Below are positions 1-8,375 of a stretch of 64,000 nt of DNA, in pieces. The translations under genes were made by a program, and so were the position numbers. Source of the stretch: Flavihumibacter sp. UBA7668 (GTDB lineage: Bacteria; Bacteroidota; Bacteroidia; Chitinophagales; Chitinophagaceae); the NCBI RefSeq assembly GCF_002483205.1, contig NZ_DLHM01000007.1, positions 1,133,330-1,197,329 of the forward strand, in the 5' to 3' direction. Under the pieces are notes generated by a model. That model saw only the letters and a program-made list of their open reading frames with translations. It ran no database searches and had not been told where the DNA came from. Numbering within the stretch: the stretch's first letter is position 1; each line of letters starts with the position of its first letter.

Positions 1-22
1 ACCGGTGCCACCCGGCGGGTGA
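1..22. repeat. Partial copy of GC-rich palindromic repeat
   Basis: ACCGGTGCCACCCGGCGGGT resembles the CACCGGT/CACCCG units of the palindromes at 717-743, 27390-27416 and 44006-44044, and is cut by the window edge. It lies in the open frame of the deacetylase gene. Confidence 0.45.
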
Positions 23-698
23 GATGAAGACCAGGGGGGATACCTCGAGGAAGGCTATAGCGATTGTTTTTACCGGACATGAATTTGCGGAAGGCGGTAA
101 GAAAATTGCCTCCGTTCTAAAGAAGCGGGGAGTAAAGGCTTCGTTTTTTTTAACAGGAGATTTTTATCGAAATCCGAAACACCGGCAACTAATAAAGCGG
201 CTGGCTGCGGAGGGTAATTACATGGGCGCACATGGCGACAAGCACCTCCTTTACAATGACTGGACAAAACGGGATAGTCTGTTGGTGACAAAGGCTGAAT
301 TTATGGCCGATTTGCGAAACAATGAGGCAGCCATGAAAGCCGTTGGTGTGGATCCCATAAAAGCGATCTATTTTCTGCCTTCCTATGAATGGTTTAATGA
401 TAGTATAGTAAGGTGGACCAATCAATTGGGCAGGCACCTGGTAAACTATACTCCCGGAACACTTAGCCATGCGGATTATACCCGTGTGCAGGATAAAAAC
501 TATCGAAGCACTGCCACCATTCTTGAATCGATCCGGAAGAAAGAAGCTGATAGCGGTTTAAACGGGTTTCTACTATTAATGCATATTGGAACCGGTCCCG
601 GTCGTCCGGATCCACTCTGGGATCGGCTGGATGAACTAATCGCCTGGCTGCAGGATCGTGGTTACAAATTGAAAACCGTTCCCGAATTGCTGGATTAA
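3..698 (+). CDS. Polysaccharide deacetylase family protein (5' partial)
   Basis: NodB-type polysaccharide deacetylase fold, expected to act on acetylated sugars outside the cytoplasm. The frame is open to the left window edge; the first ATG is at 24 and would begin only a few residues before the domain (AIVFTGHEF, then FFLTGDFYRNP, then the metal-site segment AHGDKHLLY, and the C-terminal GFLLLMHIGT). Family members known to me carry a signal peptide and a short stretch ending in RGDT before this core, so the true start is probably upstream of the window. If so, the palindromic repeat fragment at 1-23 is translated in frame. The position where many relatives have Asp (FTGDEF) is His here; I cannot tell whether this affects activity. 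It converges on fabG across a repeat hairpin. Family call firm, substrate unknown. Confidence 0.75.
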   Translation, partial: RCHPAGEMKTRGDTSRKAIAIVFTGHEFAEGGKKIASVLKKRGVKASFFLTGDFYRNPKHRQLIKRLAAEGNYMGAHGDKHLLYNDWTKRDSLLVTKAEFMADLRNNEAAMKAVGVDPIKAIYFLPSYEWFNDSIVRWTNQLGRHLVNYTPGTLSHADYTRVQDKNYRSTATILESIRKKEADSGLNGFLLLMHIGTGPGRPDPLWDRLDELIAWLQDRGYKLKTVPELLD

Positions 699-700
699 TC

Positions 701-745
701 TTCACCGGTCGGGTGGCACCGGTCGGGTGCCACCCGACCGGTGAA
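701..745. repeat. REP-like GC-rich palindrome, double unit, between convergent genes
   Basis: Two direct copies of CACCGGTCGGGTG (703-715 and 717-729) are followed by one inverted copy (731-743). Two exclusive hairpins are possible: 717-729 with 731-743 (13 bp, 1-nt loop), or 701-716 with 730-745 (16 bp, 13-nt loop). It sits in the 52 bp between the stop codons of the deacetylase gene and fabG, so it could end transcription or protect mRNA ends on both sides. It has no strong T-run, so a standard intrinsic terminator is not certain. Confidence 0.75.
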
Positions 746-750
746 AGGAG

Positions 751-1506
751 TTATTGGTTGAGGCCGCCGCAGGTGCTGATCACCTGGCCGGTGATATAGG
801 AGCTGAGGGGGCTGGCAAGGAAGAGGGTTACGTTGGCTACTTCTTCGGCGGTTCCGAATCGTCCCAACGGAATTTTTTTCAGGTACTCTTCGGCACCACT
901 GCTTTCTTTCAGGTAGTGGGTCATATCAGTTTCGATAAAACCGGGCGCAATCGCATTGCAGCGGATATTACGGCTTCCCAACTCCTGTGCAATAGATTTC
1001 GTAAACCCAATTATCCCTGCTTTGGAAGCAGCATAACTGCTTTGTCCGGGGTTGCCTTTCATCCCGATAATCGAACTCATATTGATGATACTTCCGGATT
1101 TTGCTTTCATCATCGGCCTGATCACCTGTTTGGTCATATTGAAGACCGATTTCAAATTCGTATTTATGACATCATCCCACTGTTCAGGGGTCATGCGAAG
1201 CAGCAAATTGTCTTTCGAAATGCCCGCATTATTTACACAGATATCCACTCCGCCAAACTGGCTGATAACATCGTTTACAAAGCTTTCGCACTCTTCGAAT
1301 ACTGCGGCATTGCTACGGTAGGCCTTTGCTTTAACACCCAGGCCGATAAGTTTTTGTTCAAGTGCTGCTGCTTTCTCAGCACTGCTTTCGCTCACGTAAG
1401 TAAAGGCAATATGAGCACCCTGTTCTGCCAGTTTTAGGGCGATTCCCTCCCCAATTCCCCTTGCGGCACCGGTAACGATGGCTGTTTTATTCTCTAGAAG
1501 TTTCAT
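751..1506 (-). CDS. fabG: 3-oxoacyl-[acyl-carrier-protein] reductase
   Basis: Short-chain dehydrogenase that reduces 3-oxoacyl-ACP with NADPH in fatty acid elongation, in the cytoplasm. Visible are the cofactor glycine motif TGAARGIG at residues 12-19, NNAG at 92-95, and the catalytic Ser145, Tyr158 (YAASK) and Lys162. At 251 residues the length is normal for FabG, and the LGRFGTAEEVA and ITGQVI segments near the C-terminus are typical. The family ending VDGG is read here as TCGG, a small departure. The gene stands alone, converging on the deacetylase. Other SDR reductases look alike, but the overall match to FabG is close. Confidence 0.9.
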   Translation of the reverse strand: MKLLENKTAIVTGAARGIGEGIALKLAEQGAHIAFTYVSESSAEKAAALEQKLIGLGVKAKAYRSNAAVFEECESFVNDVISQFGGVDICVNNAGISKDNLLLRMTPEQWDDVINTNLKSVFNMTKQVIRPMMKAKSGSIINMSSIIGMKGNPGQSSYAASKAGIIGFTKSIAQELGSRNIRCNAIAPGFIETDMTHYLKESSGAEEYLKKIPLGRFGTAEEVANVTLFLASPLSSYITGQVISTCGGLNQ

Positions 1507-1593
1507 TCGTCTAAAAATTAGCTGTGAATTTAGGCAGTTTTAGGAATTTGTCTATTTTTAAATGCATTAATCCCTAAACAAGTAGTTTGTCAT

Positions 1594-2331
1594 ATGGTCT
1601 GGTACTCTAGAAAGTTTTATGTATTCAATGTACATGATAACTGGTTTTCAGTTCGCCCCGGTTTCATAAACAAGTTGTCCATCCATTCCTTCAATCATGT
1701 GCGCGAAGAATTTAATTCTCCTCTTCTGATTAAGGAACCCAATTATACGGTAGAATTGGATTTGACCAAATCAAAGGAAAAAATTCTGGAGGATTTTTCC
1801 CGAACCGTGAAAGCGCAGGTCCGGAAATCAGAAGAAGACGGAGTCATTTGTTATTTCGATACTGATATCTCAAAATTTGTTCAATTCTTCAATGAATTTG
1901 CAGTAAGTAAAGTGCTCTCTCCTGAAACCAATGAGCGAATTGCCAGTTTTGGTGAGGCCCTTCGCATCAGTTATGCAGAGCTGGACGGACAAATACTCGC
2001 AGCCCATACCTATGTTTTTGATCCCGAGCAAAAAATTGTTCGCCAAATGCATTCTGCATCCAAACGCTTTGATGAAAATTTCGACCGCAATAAAATCGGC
2101 AGAGCAAATAAATACCTGCATTATCGCGACATGCTTGCTTTTAAAGACGAAGGAATTGAAGCCTATGATTTTGGGGGTTATACCCCGGTTAACAGCAAGG
2201 AAGTAATCGAAAGTCTGCTCCAATTCAAGCTGGATTTTGGAGGTGTAAAAAAAGTATCTGCGAACTACTTTACCTTACCCTACTACCTGCTGCGTACCCT
2301 GTATATCAAACTGGGGACTACAAAAAACTAA
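1594..2331 (+). CDS. GNAT/FemAB-like acyltransferase
   Basis: A 245-residue protein resembling the FemAB/BioF2-like acetyltransferase fold. I base this on the central segment ISYAELDGQILAAHTYVFD, which fits a GNAT beta-strand pattern, and the later segment YLHYRDMLAFKDEGIEAYDFGGY, where such proteins place the end of the acyl-CoA or aminoacyl-tRNA fold. No signal peptide is seen. The substrate cannot be read from the sequence; polysaccharide or cell-envelope modification is common in the family. The 3' end overlaps the 3' end of the convergent GH3-family gene by 14 bases. No Shine-Dalgarno sequence is seen before the ATG. Confidence 0.6.
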   Translation: MVWYSRKFYVFNVHDNWFSVRPGFINKLSIHSFNHVREEFNSPLLIKEPNYTVELDLTKSKEKILEDFSRTVKAQVRKSEEDGVICYFDTDISKFVQFFNEFAVSKVLSPETNERIASFGEALRISYAELDGQILAAHTYVFDPEQKIVRQMHSASKRFDENFDRNKIGRANKYLHYRDMLAFKDEGIEAYDFGGYTPVNSKEVIESLLQFKLDFGGVKKVSANYFTLPYYLLRTLYIKLGTTKN

Positions 2332-3823
2332 GAATAGATTCAAGCACATCCCGATCATTACTAAGGCGTGGCACTTTATGTTGTCCACCCAGTTTTCCCT
2401 TTGATCGAAGCCATTCATTGAATATGCCTTTTTTCACAGCGTGCACTACCGGCATTCTCAGGGCGATATCCTTCTGCCGTTTTGCTTCGTAATCGCTGTT
2501 AATATTTTTAAGTGCAGTATCCAGTTCATAAGCGAATAATGCAATATCATGCGGCTCTTTTTCAAATTCCAGCAACCACTCATGCGCACCATTTCCATGT
2601 TGACTGAAATAGATAGGCGCAGCCGTATAATCATTCACCGCAGCTCCCGTTTTTTCACAAGCAATGGAAATAGCTTTATCTGAATTATCGACGATCACTT
2701 CTTCACCGAATGCATTTATAAAATGCTTGAGTCGGCCACTTACTTTAATGCGATAAGGCGCCAGTGAGCTGAACTGAATTGTATCACCAATAATATACCG
2801 CCAAAGTCCACCTGTGGTGCTGATAACAGGGGCATATTGTTTTCCGATTTCCACTTTATTCAGTCCCACTGTAGCAGGAAACTTTTTCCCATATTCTTCA
2901 ATTGGCATGAACTCATAAAAAATTCCATGCCGTGTAAAAAGTAACATGCCATCTGAATTCGGACTATCCTGTGCAGCAAAAAAACCCTCGCTGGCATTAT
3001 ACATTTCGAGATAGTGAATGTCTTTGCCAATGAGTTGACGGAATTGTTCTTTATAGGGAATAAAAGATACTCCACCGTGCATATATAATTCCAGATTAGG
3101 CCAAACTTCGGCTATACAGGATTTCCCGGTCATTTCCAGTATCCGTTTCATCAAAACCAGGGTCCAGGTAGGAACCCCTGAAATGGAGGTTACATTTTCC
3201 GGAATCGTGGTGAGGGCCAGTTGTTCAATTTTGTGTTCCCATTCATCGAGCAAGGCGATGGACAATTCGGGTGTTCGGATCCAGTGCCCCCAAAATGGCG
3301 TGTTTTGCAAAAGCACCGCACTCAGGTCACCAAAACTGATTTCTTCAGTAGCCTGACTGAGTTGATGTGAGCCGCCTATTACCAGGCCCTTTCCACCCAA
3401 AAGTTCCGATTCCGGATTGCATCCATAATAGAGGGTTAGTACATCTTTGGCACCCTGGAAATGGTTTTCTTCCAGACTTTCGTCGCTAACCGGAATAAAC
3501 TTGCTTTTGTCGTTGGTGGTACCACTACTCTTGGCGAACCATCGGATTGGGGTGTTCCAGAGCAGATTTTCTTCCCCTGTCATCATTCGCTCGATATAGG
3601 GTTTCAGGTCATCGTATTCATGAACCGGCACAGTACGTTTAAATTCCCGAACGGTGAATAAGCGGTTAAATCCATACTGACGCCCGATTTCCGTGTATTG
3701 TGCTGAGGTTACGAGTTCCTGTAATACTTCGCGCTGGGCAGCTACCGGGTTGGTAACCCACTGCTCAATTTGCCACAGCCTTAGCCGGGCCAATCTCGAT
3801 ATGGCTGGCGAGAAAAGTTTCAT
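2318..3823 (-). CDS. GH3 auxin-responsive promoter family protein
   Basis: A 501-residue member of the GH3 branch of the acyl-adenylate-forming superfamily. The ATP-binding signature reads FAKSSGTTNDKSKFIPV, followed by the conserved segments GGLWRYIIGDTIQF and VSGRLKHFINAFGEEVI typical of GH3 proteins. Plant members link amino acids to hormones; the bacterial role is unknown, though an adenylation or conjugation reaction is likely. It is cytoplasmic, with no signal peptide. It is encoded just downstream of lptB on the same strand (24-base gap) and could be co-transcribed with it. Family certain, reaction unknown. Confidence 0.85.
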   Translation of the reverse strand: MKLFSPAISRLARLRLWQIEQWVTNPVAAQREVLQELVTSAQYTEIGRQYGFNRLFTVREFKRTVPVHEYDDLKPYIERMMTGEENLLWNTPIRWFAKSSGTTNDKSKFIPVSDESLEENHFQGAKDVLTLYYGCNPESELLGGKGLVIGGSHQLSQATEEISFGDLSAVLLQNTPFWGHWIRTPELSIALLDEWEHKIEQLALTTIPENVTSISGVPTWTLVLMKRILEMTGKSCIAEVWPNLELYMHGGVSFIPYKEQFRQLIGKDIHYLEMYNASEGFFAAQDSPNSDGMLLFTRHGIFYEFMPIEEYGKKFPATVGLNKVEIGKQYAPVISTTGGLWRYIIGDTIQFSSLAPYRIKVSGRLKHFINAFGEEVIVDNSDKAISIACEKTGAAVNDYTAAPIYFSQHGNGAHEWLLEFEKEPHDIALFAYELDTALKNINSDYEAKRQKDIALRMPVVHAVKKGIFNEWLRSKGKLGGQHKVPRLSNDRDVLESILSFL

Positions 3824-3847
3824 ACAGCAGGGGGCAAAATACGAAAA

Positions 3848-4639
3848 TTACTCTTCAAACCTGGGTAAATCGCTGATCCCCTTCATCACTTCTTCGTGCA
3901 GATAGTCTTTTCGCTTGAGTTCAAAGTTGCGTCCGAGGTATAAACGACGCACCTGTTCATCGTCTGACAACTCCTCAGCGGTTCCATGTTTGAAGATTTT
4001 TCCATCAATCAGGAGGTAGGCGCGGTCACAGATCGACAGGGTTTCATTTACGTTGTGGTCTGTAATCAGGATACCTATATTCTTGTACTTTAACCGGGCA
4101 ACAACCGTTTGAATATCTTCCACCGCAATAGGATCTACCCCGGCAAAGGGTTCATCCAGCAGTATAAATTTAGGGTTCACAGCGAGCGCGCGGGCGATTT
4201 CTGTTCTTCTGCGTTCACCCCCACTTAGGCTGTCGCCATTGTTTTTACGAACATGATGGAGTCTGAATTCATCGAGCAATTCTTCCAGTTTATTTCTTTG
4301 CTCCTGTTTGCTGAGCCGGGTCATTTCAAGAACAGAACGGATATTATCCTCCACCGAGAGAGAGCGGAATACCGAAGCTTCCTGGGGCAGATAGCCAATT
4401 CCAAGCTGCGCCCGCTTGTACATGGGCAGCTCGGTAATGTCCTGGTCATTCAGGAAAACCCGTCCTTCATCTGGCTTGATCAGTCCAACTACCATATAAA
4501 AGGTAGTGGTTTTGCCGGCACCATTTGGTCCTAATAAACCAACTATTTCACCTTGTTTAACGTTAACGGATACATGATTTACCACGGTTCTGCTACCGTA
4601 TCGTTTAACCAGCTCGTTTGTTGAAATAACTAGACTCAA
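3848..4639 (-). CDS. lptB: LPS export ABC transporter ATP-binding protein LptB
   Basis: Cytoplasmic ATPase of the Lpt machine that moves lipopolysaccharide from the inner to the outer membrane with LptF/LptG. Walker A is GPNGAGKTT (residues 37-45), the signature is LSGGERRRTEIARAL, and Walker B is FILLDEPFAGVDP followed by the switch region ITDHNVNETL. At 263 residues it has a C-terminal tail of roughly 20 residues beyond the usual LptB. The first codon appears to be TTG at 4639, since no ATG lies upstream in frame. A -7-type box on the minus strand (4656-4663) sits just upstream and supports this start. Confidence 0.92.
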   Translation of the reverse strand: MSLVISTNELVKRYGSRTVVNHVSVNVKQGEIVGLLGPNGAGKTTTFYMVVGLIKPDEGRVFLNDQDITELPMYKRAQLGIGYLPQEASVFRSLSVEDNIRSVLEMTRLSKQEQRNKLEELLDEFRLHHVRKNNGDSLSGGERRRTEIARALAVNPKFILLDEPFAGVDPIAVEDIQTVVARLKYKNIGILITDHNVNETLSICDRAYLLIDGKIFKHGTAEELSDDEQVRRLYLGRNFELKRKDYLHEEVMKGISDLPRFEE

Positions 4640-4655
4640 GGGATGATGCTTTTGA

Positions 4656-4663
4656 CAAAAATA
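4656..4663 (-). promoter_or_regulatory. Candidate -7 box for lptB
   Basis: On the minus strand this reads TATTTTTG, a full match to the Bacteroidota -7 consensus TAnnTTTG. It lies 16 bases before the proposed TTG start of lptB. No clear -33 TTTG is seen at the expected spacing. Confidence 0.45.
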
Positions 4664-4664
4664 C

Positions 4665-4695
4665 CTTGTTATATCCTAACAGCGTCCTAAGTTTG
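4665..4695 (+). promoter_or_regulatory. Candidate promoter for metF
   Basis: CTTG (4665-4668), 19 bases, then TAAGTTTG (4688-4695), matching the Bacteroidota -33/-7 pattern TTTG-N19-21-TAnnTTTG with one mismatch in the -33 box. It ends 28 bases before the metF ATG and is interleaved with the divergent lptB box. Confidence 0.55.
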
Positions 4696-4723
4696 CAGAT
4701 AGTTTATCAATCAGCGAACGAAC

Positions 4724-5677
4724 ATGAAGGTAATTGATCATATTAAGCAGGCGAAGGACACATTAATTTCATTTGAAATACTTCCGCCTTTGAAAGGAAA
4801 GGGGATTAGTGCAATTTATAATCACCTGGACCCTTTGATGGAGTTCAAGCCGGCGTTTATAAATGTGACCTACCATCGGAGTGAAACCATGTTTAAAAAG
4901 CAGGCTGATGGCACCTTCAATAAAATTGAAGTGAGAAAACGGCCGGGTACAGTTGGGATCTGTGCCGCTATTATGCAGCACTACAATGTTGATCCGGTAC
5001 CACATCTGATTTGCGGTGGATTTACAAAAGAAGAAACAGAAAACGCCCTGATTGATCTGGCTTTTCTGGGAATTGATAACGTGCTTGTATTAAGAGGCGA
5101 TGCTGCAAAGAATGAAACCTTTTTCGAACCGGAACCCGGCGGTAACCGCTATGCAATTGACCTGTTGAAGCAGGTGATGGACCTGAATCATGGTATTTAT
5201 CTGGAAGAAGAAGTGAAAGATCCCGGTAAAGCTACTTTTTGTGTAGGCGTGGCCGGATATCCTGAAAAGCATTTTGAAGCGCCCAATAAAGCCACTGATA
5301 TAGCTTATCTGAAAGCCAAGGTAGATGCGGGCGCAGAATATATTGTAACTCAAATGTTCTTTGATAACCAGAAGTATTTTGAGTTTGTACAGAATTGTCG
5401 CAATGCTGGTATCCAGGTTCCGATTATACCAGGATTAAAACCAATTACCAATAAAAAGCAGATGACAATTCTGCCGAGAACCTTCAATGTGGATCTGCCT
5501 GATGAGCTGGCTTCTGAAATAATGAAGTGCAAAGTGGATGCGGATGTTGAAGCTGTTGGTACTGCCTGGCTGCTGCAACAAAGCCGTGAATTAAAAAAAG
5601 CCGGTGTTCCTGTTTTACATTATTATACCCTTGGCAAACCCAAGGTGATTTGGAATGTTGTGAAAGAACTGGTGTAG
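4724..5677 (+). CDS. metF: Methylenetetrahydrofolate reductase [NAD(P)H]
   Basis: Reduces 5,10-methylene-THF to 5-methyl-THF with FAD, supplying the methyl group for methionine. The beta/alpha barrel begins with SFEILPPLKGKG, the segment where the catalytic Glu sits in this family, followed by FINVTYHRSE and LVLRGD, and later GAEYIVTQMFFDN and VPIIPGLKPI. The length of 317 residues is normal for the bacterial enzyme. It is divergent from lptB with its own promoter candidate, and is followed by a heptad-repeat hairpin that probably ends the transcript. Confidence 0.93.
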   Translation: MKVIDHIKQAKDTLISFEILPPLKGKGISAIYNHLDPLMEFKPAFINVTYHRSETMFKKQADGTFNKIEVRKRPGTVGICAAIMQHYNVDPVPHLICGGFTKEETENALIDLAFLGIDNVLVLRGDAAKNETFFEPEPGGNRYAIDLLKQVMDLNHGIYLEEEVKDPGKATFCVGVAGYPEKHFEAPNKATDIAYLKAKVDAGAEYIVTQMFFDNQKYFEFVQNCRNAGIQVPIIPGLKPITNKKQMTILPRTFNVDLPDELASEIMKCKVDADVEAVGTAWLLQQSRELKKAGVPVLHYYTLGKPKVIWNVVKELV

Positions 5678-5684
5678 GAGGTAA

Positions 5685-5755
5685 GAAGTTGGAAGTGGGA
5701 AGTTAGAAGTATAGATCCAATGTGACTAACTTCTAACTTCCCACTTCCCACTTCC
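5685..5755. repeat. Inverted heptad repeat (GAAGTTx units)
   Basis: Units of seven bases beginning GAAGT run on the left side (5685-5710), and their complement runs back on the right (5729-5755). The arms 5691-5710 and 5729-5748 are perfect over 20 bp with an 18-base loop. The repeat fills the space between the stop codons of metF and the convergent barrel-protein gene, whose TAG stop (5755-5757) lies at its right edge. A second locus of the same kind is at 57926-58015. Confidence 0.8.
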
Positions 5756-6450
5756 TAGAGGCTTATTCCTAAGGAAAGACTCCAAACGCGATTTTTGAAT
5801 TTGTCATTCTCTTCGTTATCAGCTCCTGAATTCAATTTGGTTAATCCATGACCATAATTGATGGAGAGTAATACATTCTTGAAAGCAAACCCTGCCGTAC
5901 CATTTAAACCAAAATCAAAACGTTTCATATAACCAATTCCTGCTCCTTCTTCGGTGCCGGTTGTGGTAGGATCATCATTGCTGAATTCAATTTTATCTTC
6001 TGATTTAAATCCTACCCCAAATATTTTGCCTTCTACTTTATTTTTTCCACCAATGCCCATAGCTGCATAGGGTCCTGCACCAACAAAGAATTTAGATTCT
6101 TTATCTGCCAGGGGTAGATTAACTACCAGATTCATTGGAATTTCAATGTATTGTGGATTGGTGGTTGACTTAAAATAACTGGCATCCGTGCTTTTACCAT
6201 TTTCCACTTTTGTTCCTTTACCTGTATAAAGTATTCCGGGTTGCAGAGACAGAAACCCTGCTCCGATGGGAAGATCCACCATCAGCCCCGCGTGGAAACT
6301 GGAAAGCGCTCTTGCATCATCCACTGCACCATCACCGGTTACAGAAACATTGGCAAGGTTATAACCACCTTTTAGATATAGTTTATTGTCCTGCGCATTG
6401 GAACTTGTTGCAATGGCACCTACTGCCAGCATCAGAATCATTTTCTTCAT
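5755..6450 (-). CDS. Outer membrane beta-barrel protein (porin-family)
   Basis: A 231-residue exported protein. The frame is open further upstream, but the start chosen is the ATG at 6450, giving the signal peptide MKKMILMLAVGAIATSSNAQ; the 20 extra residues of the longer frame (to 6510) look untranslated. After the signal come alternating strands such as KLYLKGGYNLANVSV, GLMVDLPIG, FLSLQPGILYTGKG and a final strand RVWSLSLGISL, typical of the small outer-membrane barrels common in Bacteroidota. The function is not known. It lies downstream of the PPIase gene on the same strand, a setting that fits an outer-membrane biogenesis neighbourhood. Confidence 0.8.
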   Translation of the reverse strand: MKKMILMLAVGAIATSSNAQDNKLYLKGGYNLANVSVTGDGAVDDARALSSFHAGLMVDLPIGAGFLSLQPGILYTGKGTKVENGKSTDASYFKSTTNPQYIEIPMNLVVNLPLADKESKFFVGAGPYAAMGIGGKNKVEGKIFGVGFKSEDKIEFSNDDPTTTGTEEGAGIGYMKRFDFGLNGTAGFAFKNVLLSINYGHGLTKLNSGADNEENDKFKNRVWSLSLGISL

Positions 6451-6509
6451 GAGTTGTTGTTTTTTGGGTTTATGTTTAACGCTCAGGGCTAAACGCAGAA
6501 ACCATGCCA

Positions 6510-8375
6510 TTACCTGTTAAGGCTATTCAAAACTGACTTATTGACCTTTACCGGATAGGTTTTCTTTAGTTCCCGGATCCAGTTTTCTTCCACCTGATTC
6601 TGGTAGTCATTCAATACATATCCTCTTGCATCCTGAAATGTACGGGGAAGATTTGCCGCCATTTTTTCAATGCAATAGATAAAGGCAACCTGCTCGGATT
6701 CCTGAATCGCTTGTGGGCGGGTAAGTGTTGTTGCAGCAATTTTATTGGGGTCCAGTTTGAAGGGCAATTGATCGTATTCAAATCGACCTGTATCTGCGAT
6801 TACCGTATTTCTGAACCGGGCAATAATTGTTGACCAATTGGAAGGTTGCTGTACCAATTGCTGATAAATTGTTTGCGCTGTGGCCTCATCGGAACAGGTA
6901 AATAAAACTCCCCTGAAACTGTCTTTCCAGGTATACCGATGCACGTTTTGTCTGTAATAATCTTCCAAACCCTTTTCATCATTGGCTGCTTTGTCCCAAA
7001 CCTGCTGCTGCATGGCTTCAAAAATGAGGGTGCCTTCCCGGAAATCTTTTAATTGCGCAGCAAAAGCCGGACTGTAAATTTCCAGATTACGCAGGTATTC
7101 CTGCATTACCTGCTGCTGAATATACTGATGCCGCTCCTGTTCTTCTGTTGGGATCTTTTCGTTTTCCCTTCTTAGTCCGGCTTGATCCTGACGGTATAAC
7201 TGAAAGCCACCTTCAGTTATTTCGCGTTTGCCCAGGGTGGCAATCACAGTGGTGGCATTTCGGTTGGCAGCTACCGGTAGTAATTTTAATCCCGTTTGTT
7301 TACGGGCTTTTAAGTAGGCTATTTCATTAGTTAGCTTATTTCGGTCGGATGACAGCACTTTATTCCGAACCTCCTCACGAACATTGTCCCTGCTGGTATC
7401 CGGAATTCCTTCACGCGACAACAGTTTAACAATATGATATCCCTGGCTGGTTCTGAAAGCTGCACTGATTGAACCCGGTGTTTGTAAACGGGAAATGTTT
7501 TCTTCATAGGAAGGATCATAGGTGCCGGGAGCAAAAGCAGGTAATTCTCCACCATTCATATAACTGCCATTATCGTCACTGAACTGTTTCGCCATCTGTG
7601 AAAAATCAGCACCTGCCTGAATCGCTTTATAAATTGAATCCGCTTTTTTCTTTACCTGCTCCTCCGCAGTTGCCGGAACCTCCAGGAGTATTTGTGCTAT
7701 ACCTGTTTTACCCTGTGCCGGGCGGCTATCGAGCACTTTAAAAATATGCCAGGCATTTTCGGATGAATAAACCTGACTAATGGTATTGACGGCAGTTTCG
7801 TATGCCAGATTCTCCAATGCATAGGGTAGTACAAAGGGACTGATCCAGCCAATGGTTCCTTTATTCTGATTCACAGAGGGATCTTCACTGAATTTTAGTG
7901 CAACTTCTTCAAAGGATTTCCCCGCTTTCAGGGCAGTCATCGCCGCAGAAATTTTAGCAAAGGACTGAGCCGAATCGGAAGTTCTTGCTACATATATATG
8001 TGCAATTTTTCGATCACTCATTGATCTGACCATCGCCTGTGTTACCAAGGCCTGCAAGGTGCTGTCGTCGGTAATATAATGAGCGGCTACCTGGTTGCGG
8101 AAACTTTCCCATTCCATTTGTACAGATGGCAGGGTATCCAGTTGCTGCTCATATGCCCATTGAACTTTGAGGCGATACCGGATATACAATTCCAGGTAGT
8201 CTTCCATTTCCTGCCGGCTAGGTTTACCCTCCGGATTATTCTTATAATAAGCGTTTAGAAACTCGTCTTTGGATACCCTGGTTCCTCCGAAACTAAAAAG
8301 CGTTTGGGCATCAGTAATCGCCGGCAGACAAAGTAGCATGCCCGCCAATAGCGGCAACCATTTTTTCAAACTCAT
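6510..8375 (-). CDS. SurA/PpiC-like peptidylprolyl isomerase
   Basis: Periplasmic foldase and chaperone, 621 residues, with a signal peptide (MSLKKWLPLLAGMLLCLPAI, cleavage near TDAQ). Two parvulin-type rotamase domains are visible. The first runs from about residue 115 (KIAHIYVAR, FEEVALKFSEDPS, GTIGWISPFVLP) to 215. The second runs from about 220 (GIAQILLEV, FSQMAKQFSDDNGS, GGELPAF, GYHIVKLLSREG) to 325. A long C-terminal region follows (QEYLRNLEIY and VQEN-type helices), replacing the compact SurA core. It probably helps outer-membrane proteins fold. The 3' neighbour is an outer-membrane barrel gene; the 5' neighbour overlaps by 4 bases (ATGA), so translation is coupled to the thioredoxin-like gene. 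Confidence 0.85.
   Translation of the reverse strand: MSLKKWLPLLAGMLLCLPAITDAQTLFSFGGTRVSKDEFLNAYYKNNPEGKPSRQEMEDYLELYIRYRLKVQWAYEQQLDTLPSVQMEWESFRNQVAAHYITDDSTLQALVTQAMVRSMSDRKIAHIYVARTSDSAQSFAKISAAMTALKAGKSFEEVALKFSEDPSVNQNKGTIGWISPFVLPYALENLAYETAVNTISQVYSSENAWHIFKVLDSRPAQGKTGIAQILLEVPATAEEQVKKKADSIYKAIQAGADFSQMAKQFSDDNGSYMNGGELPAFAPGTYDPSYEENISRLQTPGSISAAFRTSQGYHIVKLLSREGIPDTSRDNVREEVRNKVLSSDRNKLTNEIAYLKARKQTGLKLLPVAANRNATTVIATLGKREITEGGFQLYRQDQAGLRRENEKIPTEEQERHQYIQQQVMQEYLRNLEIYSPAFAAQLKDFREGTLIFEAMQQQVWDKAANDEKGLEDYYRQNVHRYTWKDSFRGVLFTCSDEATAQTIYQQLVQQPSNWSTIIARFRNTVIADTGRFEYDQLPFKLDPNKIAATTLTRPQAIQESEQVAFIYCIEKMAANLPRTFQDARGYVLNDYQNQVEENWIRELKKTYPVKVNKSVLNSLNR

Noticed and set aside
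754..1437. 227-codon plus-strand open frame opposite fabG
   Set aside because: It is antisense to a clear fabG, its translation has no family features, and its residue make-up is that of a shadow frame.
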